A program made the translations under genes and the position numbers. From Nocardiopsis sp. FR4 (GTDB lineage: Bacteria > Actinomycetota > Actinomycetes > Streptosporangiales > Streptosporangiaceae), in contig NZ_VWVV01000016.1 of NCBI RefSeq assembly GCF_009830945.1, positions 1 to 64,000 on the forward strand: a stretch of DNA of 64,000 bases. Direction: 5' to 3'. Every line of letters starts with the position of its first letter. Position 1 is the stretch's first letter. Shown here one piece after another: positions 41,961 to 50,881 of this stretch. The notes under the pieces were generated by a model that did no database searches, was not told the DNA's origin, and was given only the letters and a program-made list of their open reading frames with translations.

Positions 41961-44099
41961 ATGCCGCAACTCGCTCTGGGAAAACAGTTCTTCGCGAGCG
42001 GGGAGTACGACGAGCTCCCCCCGTCGGCCCGCAAGAACATCCGGCTCGCCATGGAGAAGTTCAGCCTTCTCACCCACGCCGAGCTCAAGGCCGACAAGGG
42101 ACTCAACTTCAAACCGCCCCAGGGCCGCCGCAACCGGAGCATCTTCACCTTCAAGGTGGACAACTTCTACCGCGGGGTCGTGCTCGCCCCCGAAAGCGGT
42201 GACAGCTACCTCCTGCTGAAGGTCCTGGCACACGACGCCGCCTACGACTGGGCCAACAAGCAGGACGCGGGTGTCAACCAGCTCACCGGCGCGGTGGAGA
42301 TCTGGAACGCCGAGGCCCTGGAACGGGCCACCCCCGACCTGGAGGAGCGGGCCGCCCCGACCGCCCCGGAACAGCGGCTGTTCGCGAAGGTGTCCGACGG
42401 GGAGCTGACGACCCTGGGCGTCACCGAGAAGGTGCTGCGCGCCGCACGTACGGCCGTGGACGCCGACGACCTCGCCGACATCGTCCCCTTCCTGCCCGAG
42501 GACCAGGCCGAGGTCCTGCAGTACCTGGCCGCGGGCTTCTCCGTGGAGGAGATCTGGCGGGACGTCGTCGCCCACCGGCCCTCCGGCGCGGTCGGCGGCG
42601 ACCTGGACACCGCCATCCGCAACACCCCCACCCGGGTCAGGCTGGTCTCCGGCCTGGACGAGCTGGAGGAGATCCTCTCCCAGCCCTTCGCCGCCTGGCG
42701 GACCTTCCTGCACCCCGCACAGCGCAGGATTGCCTACAAGGCCAGCTACCCCGGCAGCTACCAGGTCACCGGCGGCCCCGGCACGGGCAAGACCGTGGTG
42801 GCCATGCACCGGGTCAAGCACCTGCTGACCTACCTGCGCCCCGGTGAGCGCATCCTGTTCACCACCTTCACCAACACCCTCGCCTCGGCGCTGAGGACGG
42901 GCATCCGCCAACTCGTGGATGATCCGGGTCGGCTGGAGCGGCTCGACATCACCACCGTCAACGCCCAGACGAGCCAGGTGCTGACCGAGGCCGCCGGCGG
43001 GCGCGCGCCCCGTTTCGTCAACGACCTCCAGGAACTCGACCGCTGGCGGCGGATCGTCGGCGAACAGGGGCTGGAGTGGAGCGCGGAGTTCCTCCAACAG
43101 GAGTACCGCCACGTCGTCCTCGCCCAGCGCCTGGACACCCTGGAGGAGTATCAGAAGGCCGACCGCAGGGGACGCGGCAACCGGCTGGCCGCCCCCCAGC
43201 GCGAGCGGGTGTGGAGGGCCCTGACCGCCTTCACCGAGGGCCTGGACGCCGACGGGGTCCAAACCCACCTGCGGGGCTGCGACCAGGCCGCCCGGCTCCT
43301 GGAGGAGCGCGGGCCGCGCTTCCGGCACGTGGTGGTGGACGAGGCCCAGGACCTGCACCCGGCGCAGTGGCGGCTGCTGCGCGCGGCCGTGGCACCCGCG
43401 CCCGACGACCTGTTCATCGCCGGGGACCCCCACCAGCGCATCTACGACGCCAAGGTCTCCCTCAAGGCCCTGGGCATCAACGTGGTGGGGCGCTCCCAGC
43501 GGCTTCGCCGCAACTACCGCAGCACCCAGCAGATCCTCACCTGGTCCCGGCCGCTGCTGGAGGGGGAGGAGGTGGAGGCCCTGGCCGACGGCGGCACCGA
43601 GTCCCTCGCCGGGTACCGGTCGGCGCTCCAGGGACCCAGGCCGACCACTCACGCCGCCACCACCCCGGGGGAGGAGTGGGACGCCCTCGTGAAGCGGGTA
43701 CGCGAGTGGCTGGACGCGGGTGTGGAGCCGTCCTCGGTGGCGGTCGCCGCGCGGTTCAGGTGGGCGGTCGGCGACACGGTGTCCGCGCTCACCGGTGCCG
43801 GGATCGAGGCGTGTGAACTGCGCGGGTCCGACGACGACACCCCGGGTGTGCGCGTGGCCACGATGCACTCGCTCAAGGGGCTGGAGTTCCGGTGCGTCGC
43901 GGCGGTGGGGGTCTCCGAGGGGGTCGTACCCAACCCCAAGGCGATCACCGACGCGCGGGTGGACGAGATCCAGCACGCGACCGACCTGATGGCGGAGAGG
44001 TGTCTGCTCTTCGTGGTCTGCACCCGGGCACGCGACCACCTGCACGTGTCCTGGCACGGCAGGCCGAGCCCCTTCCTGGTGGAAGCGGGTATCGCATGA
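41961..44099 (+). CDS. UvrD/Rep-type helicase with RelE-like N-terminal domain
   Basis: This is a 712-residue fusion. Residues 1-100 (KQFFASGEYDELPPSARKNI, FTFKVDNFYRGVVL, YLLLKVLAHDAAYDWAN) have the size, strand order and ending of RelE/ParE-type toxins. Then comes a superfamily 1 helicase: Walker A GGPGTGKT (271-278), walker B DEAQD in HVVVDEAQDLHPAQW, AGDPHQRIY, RRNYRST and, near the end, ATMHSLKGLEF. The ATG at 41961 has AGAAGGAG upstream. Its stop overlaps the next start (ATGA). The helicase should unwind or translocate on DNA; the RelE-like part could be an RNA- or ribosome-directed effector or a pure binding domain. Whether its catalytic residues remain cannot be judged by eye. Confidence 0.8.
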   Translation: MPQLALGKQFFASGEYDELPPSARKNIRLAMEKFSLLTHAELKADKGLNFKPPQGRRNRSIFTFKVDNFYRGVVLAPESGDSYLLLKVLAHDAAYDWANKQDAGVNQLTGAVEIWNAEALERATPDLEERAAPTAPEQRLFAKVSDGELTTLGVTEKVLRAARTAVDADDLADIVPFLPEDQAEVLQYLAAGFSVEEIWRDVVAHRPSGAVGGDLDTAIRNTPTRVRLVSGLDELEEILSQPFAAWRTFLHPAQRRIAYKASYPGSYQVTGGPGTGKTVVAMHRVKHLLTYLRPGERILFTTFTNTLASALRTGIRQLVDDPGRLERLDITTVNAQTSQVLTEAAGGRAPRFVNDLQELDRWRRIVGEQGLEWSAEFLQQEYRHVVLAQRLDTLEEYQKADRRGRGNRLAAPQRERVWRALTAFTEGLDADGVQTHLRGCDQAARLLEERGPRFRHVVVDEAQDLHPAQWRLLRAAVAPAPDDLFIAGDPHQRIYDAKVSLKALGINVVGRSQRLRRNYRSTQQILTWSRPLLEGEEVEALADGGTESLAGYRSALQGPRPTTHAATTPGEEWDALVKRVREWLDAGVEPSSVAVAARFRWAVGDTVSALTGAGIEACELRGSDDDTPGVRVATMHSLKGLEFRCVAAVGVSEGVVPNPKAITDARVDEIQHATDLMAERCLLFVVCTRARDHLHVSWHGRPSPFLVEAGIA

Positions 44100-46858
44100 G
44101 TGCCACGACGAGGCCCGAACACGGTCGCGAGACCGTCACGCGGGAAGCCGTCATCGCCCGGGAACAGGAGGCCGTCGACCACGCCTACGTGTGCCTGGAG
44201 CGGATGAGGGCCGAGACGGAGAAGATGGTCCTCGACCCCGGCGGCGCCAACGCCAAGGACAGCGCCGAGCTGCTCCGACAGCACCGGAAGAGGCTGGAGG
44301 CCTACGACGACCTCGCGGACAAGCCCCTCGTGATCATGCGCGTCGACACGGTGACCGGTGACGGAGGTGACGGGGAGAGCTTCTACATCGGGCGCCGGAA
44401 CGTGGTCGACGAGCAACGGGAACGCGTCGTCATCTCCTGGACCGCGGAGGCCGCCGTCCGCTGGCGGCAGGCTCGGCAGAGTGACCCGGGGGAGGTGCGG
44501 CTCCGGGGTGTCCTGCACTGCGACCGTCAGCGCGTCCGCGACTTCCACGACGAGATCCACCTCCTCCCGGCCCCCGGCCTCGCGGACGTGCGCGGACCCG
44601 CGGACTCCCCGCTCCAGCCGGTCCCCGCCAGTGCGGGAGGAGAAGCCTTCGACCCCTTCCTCGTCCAGGAGCTCGAACAGGCCCGCGACGGGCGTATGCG
44701 CGACATCGTCGAGACCATCCAGCGGGAGCAACTCGACCTGGTCGCCGACGGCCGCCCGGGTGTCCTGATGGTCCAGGGAGGTCCGGGAACCGGTAAGACC
44801 GCCGTTGGCCTGCACCGGGTCACCTGGCTGCTGGACAACAGGGGGTGGGAGGCGGAGGACGTCCTCGTCGTGGGTCCGCACCAGGAGTTCCTCGACTTCG
44901 TCAGCACGGTGCTCCCCGCGCTGGGCAGCCGGGGCGTACGCACCATGGAGCTCTCCCGGATGTGGGGCACGGGGACGGCGCCCCAGGACACCGGGCCCCG
45001 GGCCAGGATCAAATCCGACCTACGGATGGCCGAACTGCTCCGCAGGGCCGTCGAGGGCGTCGCCCGGCCCGAACGGCTGGAGGACTTCGTCGAGTACGGC
45101 GCTTTCACCATCACCGGTGGAGGTATGAGCGCCGAGGTCGAGCGCGCGGACCTGGACCGGTACCTGGAGGATGCCCTCACCCGCCCCGGATCCCTGCGTG
45201 ACCAGCGCGACCAGTTCCTGGAGCCACTGCTCAACGGTCTGGCCGCCCGCGTCGTCCGCTTTCTGAGCGAGGAAGAGCGTAAGGCCCGCGGGAAGGAACA
45301 GGAAGAAGGGCAGGAGGAGGGCGCGGTCAAGGAGGAGATCGTCGTCGACAGTCGCCTCCGGGCTTGGGTGGAACAGCATCCCCGCGTCAGCGCGCTGGTC
45401 AACGCGCTGTGGCCGCTGACGGACGAGGAACGGATCCTCCGGCGGCTGTTCGGGGACCGGGACGTCCTGGCGAGGGCGGCCGAGGACCTGTTCAGTGAGG
45501 AGGAACAACGTCATCTGCTGAACAAACCCCGGACCAAGGTGGTCTGGACGCAGGAGGACCGGGTCTGTCTGGAGGAACTGCGGTTCCTGGTGCGCGGTGA
45601 GCGACCCCGTGTATACCGGCACATCGTTCTGGACGAGGCCCAGGACCTGACCCCCATGCAGGTGCGCTCCCTGGCCCAGCGGTGCCCCGACGGGTCCATG
45701 ACCGTCCTCGGCGACCTGGCGCAGGCGACGGGTCCGCACAGGTACGCCAACTGGGGCGACTTCGCCCGTTCACTGGGTACGGGGCAGTGGCACACCGCCG
45801 AACTCCTGGTGGGATACCGCGTGCCCCGCCAGGTCATGGAGTTCGCCGCTTCCGTCGCCCGCCGCCACGCCCCCGGCACGGAGGTTCCCCGCTCGATCCG
45901 CGAACGTGAGGGGAACGCGCTGACCCTGCGCCGCGCGGACACGGGCACGCTGCTCGACGAGCTCGAACGCCGCCTGTGGGAATTGGAGGCCGCCACGGAC
46001 GGCCAGCGCTCGATCGCCGTCATCATCCCCGAGGACGTGGACATCTTCGTGGGGGCCGAGGAGATCGCGGAGGCCGTCGCGGCCAAGGGGAAGAACGCGC
46101 GGCTGGTGCGGGTGCTGAGCGCCTCGGAGGTCAACGGCCTGGAGTTCGACCATGTGGTGGTGGTCGAGCCCGCCGCGATCGTAGGGGAGGGCCCTGCTGG
46201 CATGGGACGCCTGTACGTGGCCCTGACCCGCTATACCCAGTCGCTGTCCGTCGTCCACGCCCGGCCGCTTCCGCCCGAGCTGGGCGGTGGTGAGCAGGAT
46301 GGGGATACCTCGGCGGACGGAGGTTCTTCGGGCACGGTTCCTAAGGCGGGAACGGTGGAGTCACCGGAAACGCTTCCCGAGGAAAGGGAAACCGCCGACA
46401 CGGTCCAGACAGCGGCCGCGGGGGTGGGACTGCGGGCGTTCGTCGAGCGGGCCGCCGAGGGCGCGAGGGAGGACGAGGAGGGTCAACGCCTGTGGCACGC
46501 CCTCATGGCCGAACTCTACGAGTGCGGACAGCGCCCCCGGCATGATGACCTGGTCGACGTGCTCTCGTCAGGGCCGGAGGGAAGGTCCCTGTTCCAGGTC
46601 CTCGGAAAGGACGGCCACACCTACGCGGGGATGCGGCAGGGTGTGCTGAGGGCCAGGGAGGCCGCTCACGTCTGCCCCGAGGAGATCGACCGGATCTGCC
46701 TGGTCCTGCCTCGGGAGCCCGTGGAGGGGTGGGCGGTGGAGGTGCTCTGCGAGATGTTCGGTGTCTATGTCGTCTGGCGTGCGGACCGTAGGTGGCAGGG
46801 GCCGGACGTGAGCCGGGTCTTCGGCCCGGAGCGGGAAGAAGCCGGAACCGAGGGCTGA
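44096..46858 (+). CDS. HelD-like superfamily 1 helicase
   Basis: This 920-residue protein resembles HelD/helicase IV. A long N-terminal coiled coil (VIAREQEAVDHAYVCLERMR) and a small beta domain (VVISWTAEAAVRWRQA) precede Walker A GGPGTGKT (228-235), walker B LDEAQDLTPMQVR, GDLAQATGPH and the final ATPase motifs VNGLEFDHVVVVEP and LYVALTRYTQSL. After an acidic low-complexity linker, about 170 extra residues (LRAFVERAAEGAREDEEGQR to RVFGPEREEAGTEG) form a domain I do not recognise. HelD proteins remove stalled RNA polymerase; in this operon a role in a nucleic-acid-sensing defence complex with the RelE-UvrD protein is as likely. ATGA overlap at the start indicates coupling. Confidence 0.8.
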   Translation: MSATTRPEHGRETVTREAVIAREQEAVDHAYVCLERMRAETEKMVLDPGGANAKDSAELLRQHRKRLEAYDDLADKPLVIMRVDTVTGDGGDGESFYIGRRNVVDEQRERVVISWTAEAAVRWRQARQSDPGEVRLRGVLHCDRQRVRDFHDEIHLLPAPGLADVRGPADSPLQPVPASAGGEAFDPFLVQELEQARDGRMRDIVETIQREQLDLVADGRPGVLMVQGGPGTGKTAVGLHRVTWLLDNRGWEAEDVLVVGPHQEFLDFVSTVLPALGSRGVRTMELSRMWGTGTAPQDTGPRARIKSDLRMAELLRRAVEGVARPERLEDFVEYGAFTITGGGMSAEVERADLDRYLEDALTRPGSLRDQRDQFLEPLLNGLAARVVRFLSEEERKARGKEQEEGQEEGAVKEEIVVDSRLRAWVEQHPRVSALVNALWPLTDEERILRRLFGDRDVLARAAEDLFSEEEQRHLLNKPRTKVVWTQEDRVCLEELRFLVRGERPRVYRHIVLDEAQDLTPMQVRSLAQRCPDGSMTVLGDLAQATGPHRYANWGDFARSLGTGQWHTAELLVGYRVPRQVMEFAASVARRHAPGTEVPRSIREREGNALTLRRADTGTLLDELERRLWELEAATDGQRSIAVIIPEDVDIFVGAEEIAEAVAAKGKNARLVRVLSASEVNGLEFDHVVVVEPAAIVGEGPAGMGRLYVALTRYTQSLSVVHARPLPPELGGGEQDGDTSADGGSSGTVPKAGTVESPETLPEERETADTVQTAAAGVGLRAFVERAAEGAREDEEGQRLWHALMAELYECGQRPRHDDLVDVLSSGPEGRSLFQVLGKDGHTYAGMRQGVLRAREAAHVCPEEIDRICLVLPREPVEGWAVEVLCEMFGVYVVWRADRRWQGPDVSRVFGPEREEAGTEG

Positions 46859-46910
46859 CGTAGCGGTTGTCTCGGGGCGTTGTGCTGCCCCTGGTGCCGG
46901 TGAACAGACA

Positions 46911-46946
46911 CTGCCCGGTGGAGGAGTCCCTTCCTCTGCCGGGCAG
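46911..46946 (+). terminator. Hairpin between converging genes
   Basis: CTGCCCGG (46911-46918) pairs with CCGGGCAG (46939-46946), and inside it GAGGA (46921-46925) pairs with TCCTC (46932-46936) around a 6-base loop. It lies between the stop of the HelD-like gene and the stop of the DUF397 gene and could terminate both. Confidence 0.6.
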
Positions 46947-46966
46947 CAACCGTTCGCGGGTCCGGG

Positions 46967-47215
46967 CTATCTCAGAGCTGCGGAGAGGAAGGCTTCCCAC
47001 TCGGCGGCGGGGAAGGGGAGGTGGCCCTTGGCCGGGTTCTTGGAGTCCCGGACGGCTGCGCCGCCAGGCAGGTCGGCGACCTCGACGCAGTTGTTGTTTA
47101 CACCGGTATAGCTACTTTTGCGAAAGTTGAGGGCGTGAGCGATCTCTACGCAGTCCCCGTTGACACCGCTGTAGCTGCTGGTGCACCACATCATCTGATC
47201 AGCCACTGTGCTCAC
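46967..47215 (-). CDS. DUF397 protein with duplicated motif
   Basis: This 82-residue protein belongs to the actinomycete DUF397 family. The family core, W/FRKSSYSG..NNCVEVA..PGG.AVRDSK.P, occurs twice at its start: first WCTSSYSGVNGDCVEIAH and then FRKSSYTGVNNNCVEVADL. The usual end PFPAAEWEAFLSAAL follows. The GTG at 47215 overlaps the stop of the XRE gene (GTGA). DUF397 proteins are almost always encoded after an XRE/DUF5753 regulator and act as its small partner in developmental regulation in Streptomyces. Confidence 0.9.
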   Translation of the reverse strand: MSTVADQMMWCTSSYSGVNGDCVEIAHALNFRKSSYTGVNNNCVEVADLPGGAAVRDSKNPAKGHLPFPAAEWEAFLSAALR

Positions 47216-48066
47216 TCTTCTAGATCCTGGATCAGGTGCTTAAGGGTTTCCAAAGTCTGCACCGGAGTCATAGAACAACTCTGGGTGCTGCCAAACATGG
47301 CGTTGAACGCCCTGATTTGGTGGTCTTCCTCCAAATACATGGTAGTGGCGGGTCCCTCTAGGTAGACGATGCTCGAATCTCGGGGGTCGGGGAAGTCCAT
47401 GATGAGGTAGCTTCCCTCGGTCGATGTGTGGGCTCCTGCTGAGAACGGCAGGACATAGATGTCGATGTTGTGGCGTGCGGCCAGATGCGTTAGATGACGC
47501 AGTTGCTCACGCATTACGGCGGGTGACCCCACCGTGCGATGCAGGGCTGCCTCGTCAATGATCGCCAGGTACGTTGGTGGATCGACTCGATTCAAGATCG
47601 TCTGTCGAGCCATCCGAGCCGCCACACGCTGAGAGATCTCAGCGTCGTCGCGTACCCGGTTGGCTCGAAAGACCGCATCGGCGTATGCGGGAGTCTGGAG
47701 AAGACCAGGAACTAGCTGGGGCTCGAAGGTACGGATGGCACATGCCTCAGCTTCGAAGTCAGCCAGGATCTGAGGCATGACGTCCTTGTAAGAGGACCAC
47801 CACCCCTTTTGTCCAGCCAGCTTAGAGAGCTCATGCATGGCTCTCCGGACGGTGGAGTCGCGCACCTCATAGAGATCCAGAAGCTTGTTCAAGGTCGGAG
47901 CGGGGACCGTCTTGGACTCCGCCTGTTCGATCTTGCTCAGGTTGGACTTGCCCATCCCAGCGCGTTTGGCGGCTTCGACGAGGGTCATCCCAGATTCAGT
48001 CCGGAGACGCTTGAGCTCGGCTGACAGGCGTCGGCGACGAACGCTGGGGCTGTAGGGAGCGGCCAT
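47212..48066 (-). CDS. XRE-family regulator with DUF5753 domain
   Basis: This 284-residue DNA-binding regulator has an N-terminal helix-turn-helix (LKRLRTESGMTLVEAAKRAG, MGKSNLSKIEQAES) and then the DUF5753 domain (EPQLVPGLLQTPAYADAVFR, HRTVGSPAVMREQLRHL, IDIYVLPFSAGAH). It is the standard partner of DUF397 proteins and normally represses its own promoter. The start is the ATG at 48066. The gene is less GC-rich than its surroundings, so it may have arrived separately. It is transcribed divergently from the ATP-binding protein gene; direct repeats in the shared upstream region are candidate operators. Confidence 0.9.
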   Translation of the reverse strand: MAAPYSPSVRRRRLSAELKRLRTESGMTLVEAAKRAGMGKSNLSKIEQAESKTVPAPTLNKLLDLYEVRDSTVRRAMHELSKLAGQKGWWSSYKDVMPQILADFEAEACAIRTFEPQLVPGLLQTPAYADAVFRANRVRDDAEISQRVAARMARQTILNRVDPPTYLAIIDEAALHRTVGSPAVMREQLRHLTHLAARHNIDIYVLPFSAGAHTSTEGSYLIMDFPDPRDSSIVYLEGPATTMYLEEDHQIRAFNAMFGSTQSCSMTPVQTLETLKHLIQDLEE

Positions 48067-48094
48067 GCGCTCAGCCTAGCGGGGAAAGCTTGTC

Positions 48095-48132
48095 AGTGGA
48101 ATTCTCTAGCACTAGTTGACCTGAGTGGAATT
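48095..48132. promoter_or_regulatory. Direct repeats AGTGGAATT, candidate XRE operators
   Basis: AGTGGAATT occurs at 48095-48103 and 48124-48132, 29 bases apart (nearly three helical turns), each followed by a pyrimidine-rich TCT. CTAGCACTAG lies between them, at 48106-48115. They sit just upstream of the XRE gene on one side and the ATP-binding protein gene on the other. Confidence 0.45.
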
Positions 48133-48298
48133 TCTTGTCATGGTTGAAGTGTAGACAGTGACTGGCATCTCACGCAGAGTCTCTGCTGGTCAGGCTACGC
48201 CGTGCCCCTTCCTCCTGCCGGGGAAACGCGAAGGTCCCATGCCTGCGGGCACGCCGAACCACCCGTTCAACTCCCACCTGTGAAGGAGTCTGTTCGCC

Positions 48299-48871
48299 AT
48301 GCTCGCAACCGCCCCCAGGCCTCCGATGCCCCCGCTGCCCGAGGTCACCGTCCCCTTGGGTGAGTTGGTGCCGCCCCGGTGCCGCCACTACTTCACCGGG
48401 ACCACCGACCGCGCCCCCTACCGGGTGCGCCGCTACGACTTCGCGGGCTCGGTCCAGTACCTGCCCCTGGTCCGCGCGTTCCTGGACACCTGCGCCGCCA
48501 CACGCGAGGAGGACTACCGCTACCTGTTCACCCTGCTGGGCAGCGAACTGGCCAGCAACGCCCTGCGCCACTCCAAGTCGGGTCAGCCTTTCGGGGTCTA
48601 CACCCTCACCTGTCAGCGCACCCGCACCGGGCTGCGCCTGACCTGCCGCGACCAGGGCGCCCGGGACGGGAAGACGGTGGACTTCGGTCAGCGCTCGCAC
48701 CTGCGGCCCAACCCGAACGGGCTGGACCTGTCCGCCGAGTCCGGGCGTGGGCTGGCCATGATCGACGCCCTGGCTACCGACTGGGGGGACAACGGCATCC
48801 CCGACCACCGCCAGGTGTGGTTCTTCCTGGCCTACGACCTGGCCGGAAGCCGCTGGAACACCCAGCCGTAG
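48299..48871 (+). CDS. RsbW-like ATP-binding protein
   Basis: This 190-residue protein has the GHKL ATPase fold of anti-sigma factors of the RsbW type: N box LGSELASNALRHS, G1 box CRDQGARDG, and SGRGLAMIDALATDWG. Such proteins in actinomycetes either phosphorylate anti-anti-sigma factors or act as ATP-binding partners in XRE/DUF397 cassettes. The ATG at 48299 follows a GAAGGAG (in GTGAAGGAGTC). It is divergent from the XRE gene and has a strong terminator hairpin behind it. Confidence 0.85.
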   Translation: MLATAPRPPMPPLPEVTVPLGELVPPRCRHYFTGTTDRAPYRVRRYDFAGSVQYLPLVRAFLDTCAATREEDYRYLFTLLGSELASNALRHSKSGQPFGVYTLTCQRTRTGLRLTCRDQGARDGKTVDFGQRSHLRPNPNGLDLSAESGRGLAMIDALATDWGDNGIPDHRQVWFFLAYDLAGSRWNTQP

Positions 48872-48901
48872 CCGACACGCATCACACCGCGAACGTGAAA
48901 C

Positions 48902-48938
48902 GGGCCCAGGAGAGCGTTGCCGCGCTCTTCCCGGGCCC
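48902..48938 (+). terminator. Terminator hairpin after the ATP-binding protein gene
   Basis: GGGCCC (48902-48907) pairs with GGGCCC (48933-48938), with further pairing GAGAGCG to CGCTCTTC inside, apart from a bulge, around a 4-6 base loop. It starts 31 bases after the stop codon. Confidence 0.6.
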
Positions 48939-48984
48939 ACCAATCCCTGAATTCCACACTGCGAGATGTAAGAAAGCAGGATCA

Positions 48985-49344
48985 GTGACGCATCCTATCC
49001 CCGACCCCCGACCTTCCAGCGACCCGCTGTACCGCGTGCCTCCACCGCTGCCCCGGCGCCGCCCCCTGGTCGGGCCCTACTGCCCCCGCTGCGAGCACCC
49101 CTCCTGCCGCAGGCTCCGGGCCGAACGCCTGCCCCGTCTGGGCGGGCACCGCGCCGAGTTCGCCCGCGAGCACGCCCGCGCCGCCGACCTCCAACGGTAC
49201 AACCCCCACCTGCTCATCTGGTTCGGCGAGGCCACGCTCTCCTACTGGGTGGCCTCCTCCACCGGTCTGAGCGAGGCGCCCGAACCCGGAGACGTGCTCC
49301 TCCTGCTGGATCCGGCACCCGACCTGGTCACCTTCGGAGGCTGA
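48985..49344 (+). CDS. Small Cys-containing protein of the regulatory cassette
   Basis: This 119-residue protein is of unknown function. After a Pro-rich start it has CPRCEHPSCRRLRAERLPR, a CxxC with a third Cys that may bind zinc. The rest is hydrophobic/acidic (YNPHLLIWFGEATLSYWVAS). The GTG at 48985 is preceded by an AGG. It has no recognised domain. Proteins of this size with one Cys cluster are common beside XRE/DUF397/ATP-binding genes in actinomycetes, so it is assigned to that cassette. A terminator hairpin separates it from the ATP-binding protein gene. Confidence 0.55.
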   Translation: MTHPIPDPRPSSDPLYRVPPPLPRRRPLVGPYCPRCEHPSCRRLRAERLPRLGGHRAEFAREHARAADLQRYNPHLLIWFGEATLSYWVASSTGLSEAPEPGDVLLLLDPAPDLVTFGG

Positions 49345-49465
49345 TCCACACCACCCGGGGTGGAACGGGTGGCCGCCCTCCACCCCGGGCGTAGGCCATC
49401 AAGAAGAAGGAACGGTTGCGGAAGCCGGTGGAACGGGGTTCCAGGGCGGCGGCTAGGGTTTCCAG

Positions 49466-50851
49466 GTGATCTACGTCTTCACCCTGACTTCCTCATCGCG
49501 GCGGGAGAGCAGAGGCGCTCTCGACCTGGACGAGTATTTCACGCACACGATTCCCCCCGGGCTTCCCGCCCCCTACCCCAAGGGGAACATCGCCCTCGTC
49601 TTCGTGCGCTACGAGGAGGGGGACGAGGCCGTTCCCCCAGGCGTTTACCTGGAGAAGCTGGGCGTCATTCTGGATCCCCAAGGAGAGAAGGTCGCCACCG
49701 TCGGCAAACGGATCAAGGTGGACGTTCTCCGGGACGTGCGCGAACTCCTGCCGTTGCTCACCCTGCAACAGAAACTCGACGGTGATCTCGCCGACCGGTT
49801 GTGGACCGCCACCGAAAAGGGCGTCTACCCCATGGCCAGGGAGGACGGGGAGGCCGTACTCTCGGCGCTGCGCGGGATGTCCGACTGGTTGGACGCGATA
49901 CTCGAATACCTCGGCGCCGCCCTGGAACGCGACCAACTGGAGGAGGACAGGCCTGAGGACCGCTTCCGGATGGAGGAGCGCGACGCCATGCGCGTCTCCA
50001 CACGGATCGCGGGTTTCCCCAGCGCGTCGCTGGAAAACTGGAGGCGTCCCGCCGACGCCAACGCCCCCTACCTGGCCGGACTCGTCCGGGAGCCGACCGA
50101 ACAGGGCCTGATCGATCGGGACGCGCACCCGCCCCTGGAGTGGGGCGCGAGCCTGGGGCACCTCCGCCGCCACGACATCGAGGTACTCACCGACGGCAGG
50201 CGCACGCTGGAGATCACCAACGTCAACGCCACACCCGTGGAGGGGCGGCTCGGCACGGACCTGATCTACTACCACCACAACACGCGCAGCTTCGTCTTCG
50301 TCCAGTACAAACGCCTTCCCCTGGGGGAGCGGAACATCTGGGTCGATGCCCGACTGCGCGAGCAGATGAACAAACTGGAAGCACTGGCCGCTCTCAGTAC
50401 TGATCCCGCCTCCCCCGAGGACTGGCGTCTGAGCAGCGATCCCTGTTTCGTCAAGCTCGCCCAGTGGACCCCCGAGGACGACAGCACCAGCCTGGCCCCG
50501 ACCAGGGGCCTGTACCTGCCCGTCTCCTACATACGGTTGCTCCTGGACGATCCCCGTACCAGGGGACCCCGCGGGGGCACGCTCCTCGGATACGACACCG
50601 TGCCCCGCTACCTGGCCAACACCGAGTTCATCGAGCTGGTCAAGACAGGGCTGGTGGGGACGGTGGGGACCAGTGTGGAGGACCTGGACAAGCTCGTCAC
50701 CGAAAGGGCCGGGTCGGGCCGGGGCGTCGTCGTCGCGGTGGAGAGGGGAAACGAGACGGCCGCCCAGCGGCAGGCGCGCAACCGTTCCCGGGGAAGCCGT
50801 CGCAGGCGCCGGTCCCCCCGAACCGGGCACGGAACCGAACCCCTGTTCTGA
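49466..50851 (+). CDS. Candidate QxK-type nuclease of unknown family
   Basis: This is a 461-residue protein without a familiar name. The region around residue 265 reads GTDLIYYHHNTRSFVFVQYK, with Asp265 on one strand and Gln280-x-Lys282 on the next. This D...QxK arrangement is the Mrr/type IV variant of the PD-(D/E)XK active site, so a nuclease is a reasonable inference. The N-terminal 120 residues have a beta-rich start (MIYVFTLTSSSRRESRGAL). A second domain covers residues 300-430 (LSSDPCFVKLAQWTPEDDS), and a basic tail, RSRGSRRRRRS, ends it. The GTG at 49466 is the only early start; the ribosome site is weak. The next gene, 129 bases on, codes for a degenerate NTPase and may be its regulator. 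Confidence 0.55.
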   Translation: MIYVFTLTSSSRRESRGALDLDEYFTHTIPPGLPAPYPKGNIALVFVRYEEGDEAVPPGVYLEKLGVILDPQGEKVATVGKRIKVDVLRDVRELLPLLTLQQKLDGDLADRLWTATEKGVYPMAREDGEAVLSALRGMSDWLDAILEYLGAALERDQLEEDRPEDRFRMEERDAMRVSTRIAGFPSASLENWRRPADANAPYLAGLVREPTEQGLIDRDAHPPLEWGASLGHLRRHDIEVLTDGRRTLEITNVNATPVEGRLGTDLIYYHHNTRSFVFVQYKRLPLGERNIWVDARLREQMNKLEALAALSTDPASPEDWRLSSDPCFVKLAQWTPEDDSTSLAPTRGLYLPVSYIRLLLDDPRTRGPRGGTLLGYDTVPRYLANTEFIELVKTGLVGTVGTSVEDLDKLVTERAGSGRGVVVAVERGNETAAQRQARNRSRGSRRRRRSPRTGHGTEPLF

Positions 50852-50881
50852 GCACGGGGTCTACGCACTGGCCGGATCTGG

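Noticed and set aside
40313..46858. Phage growth limitation or BREX system suggested by kinase plus methylase plus helicase
   Set aside because: No PglZ-type phosphatase, PglY/BrxC ATPase or PglX-like gene is present, and the kinase lacks PglW features.
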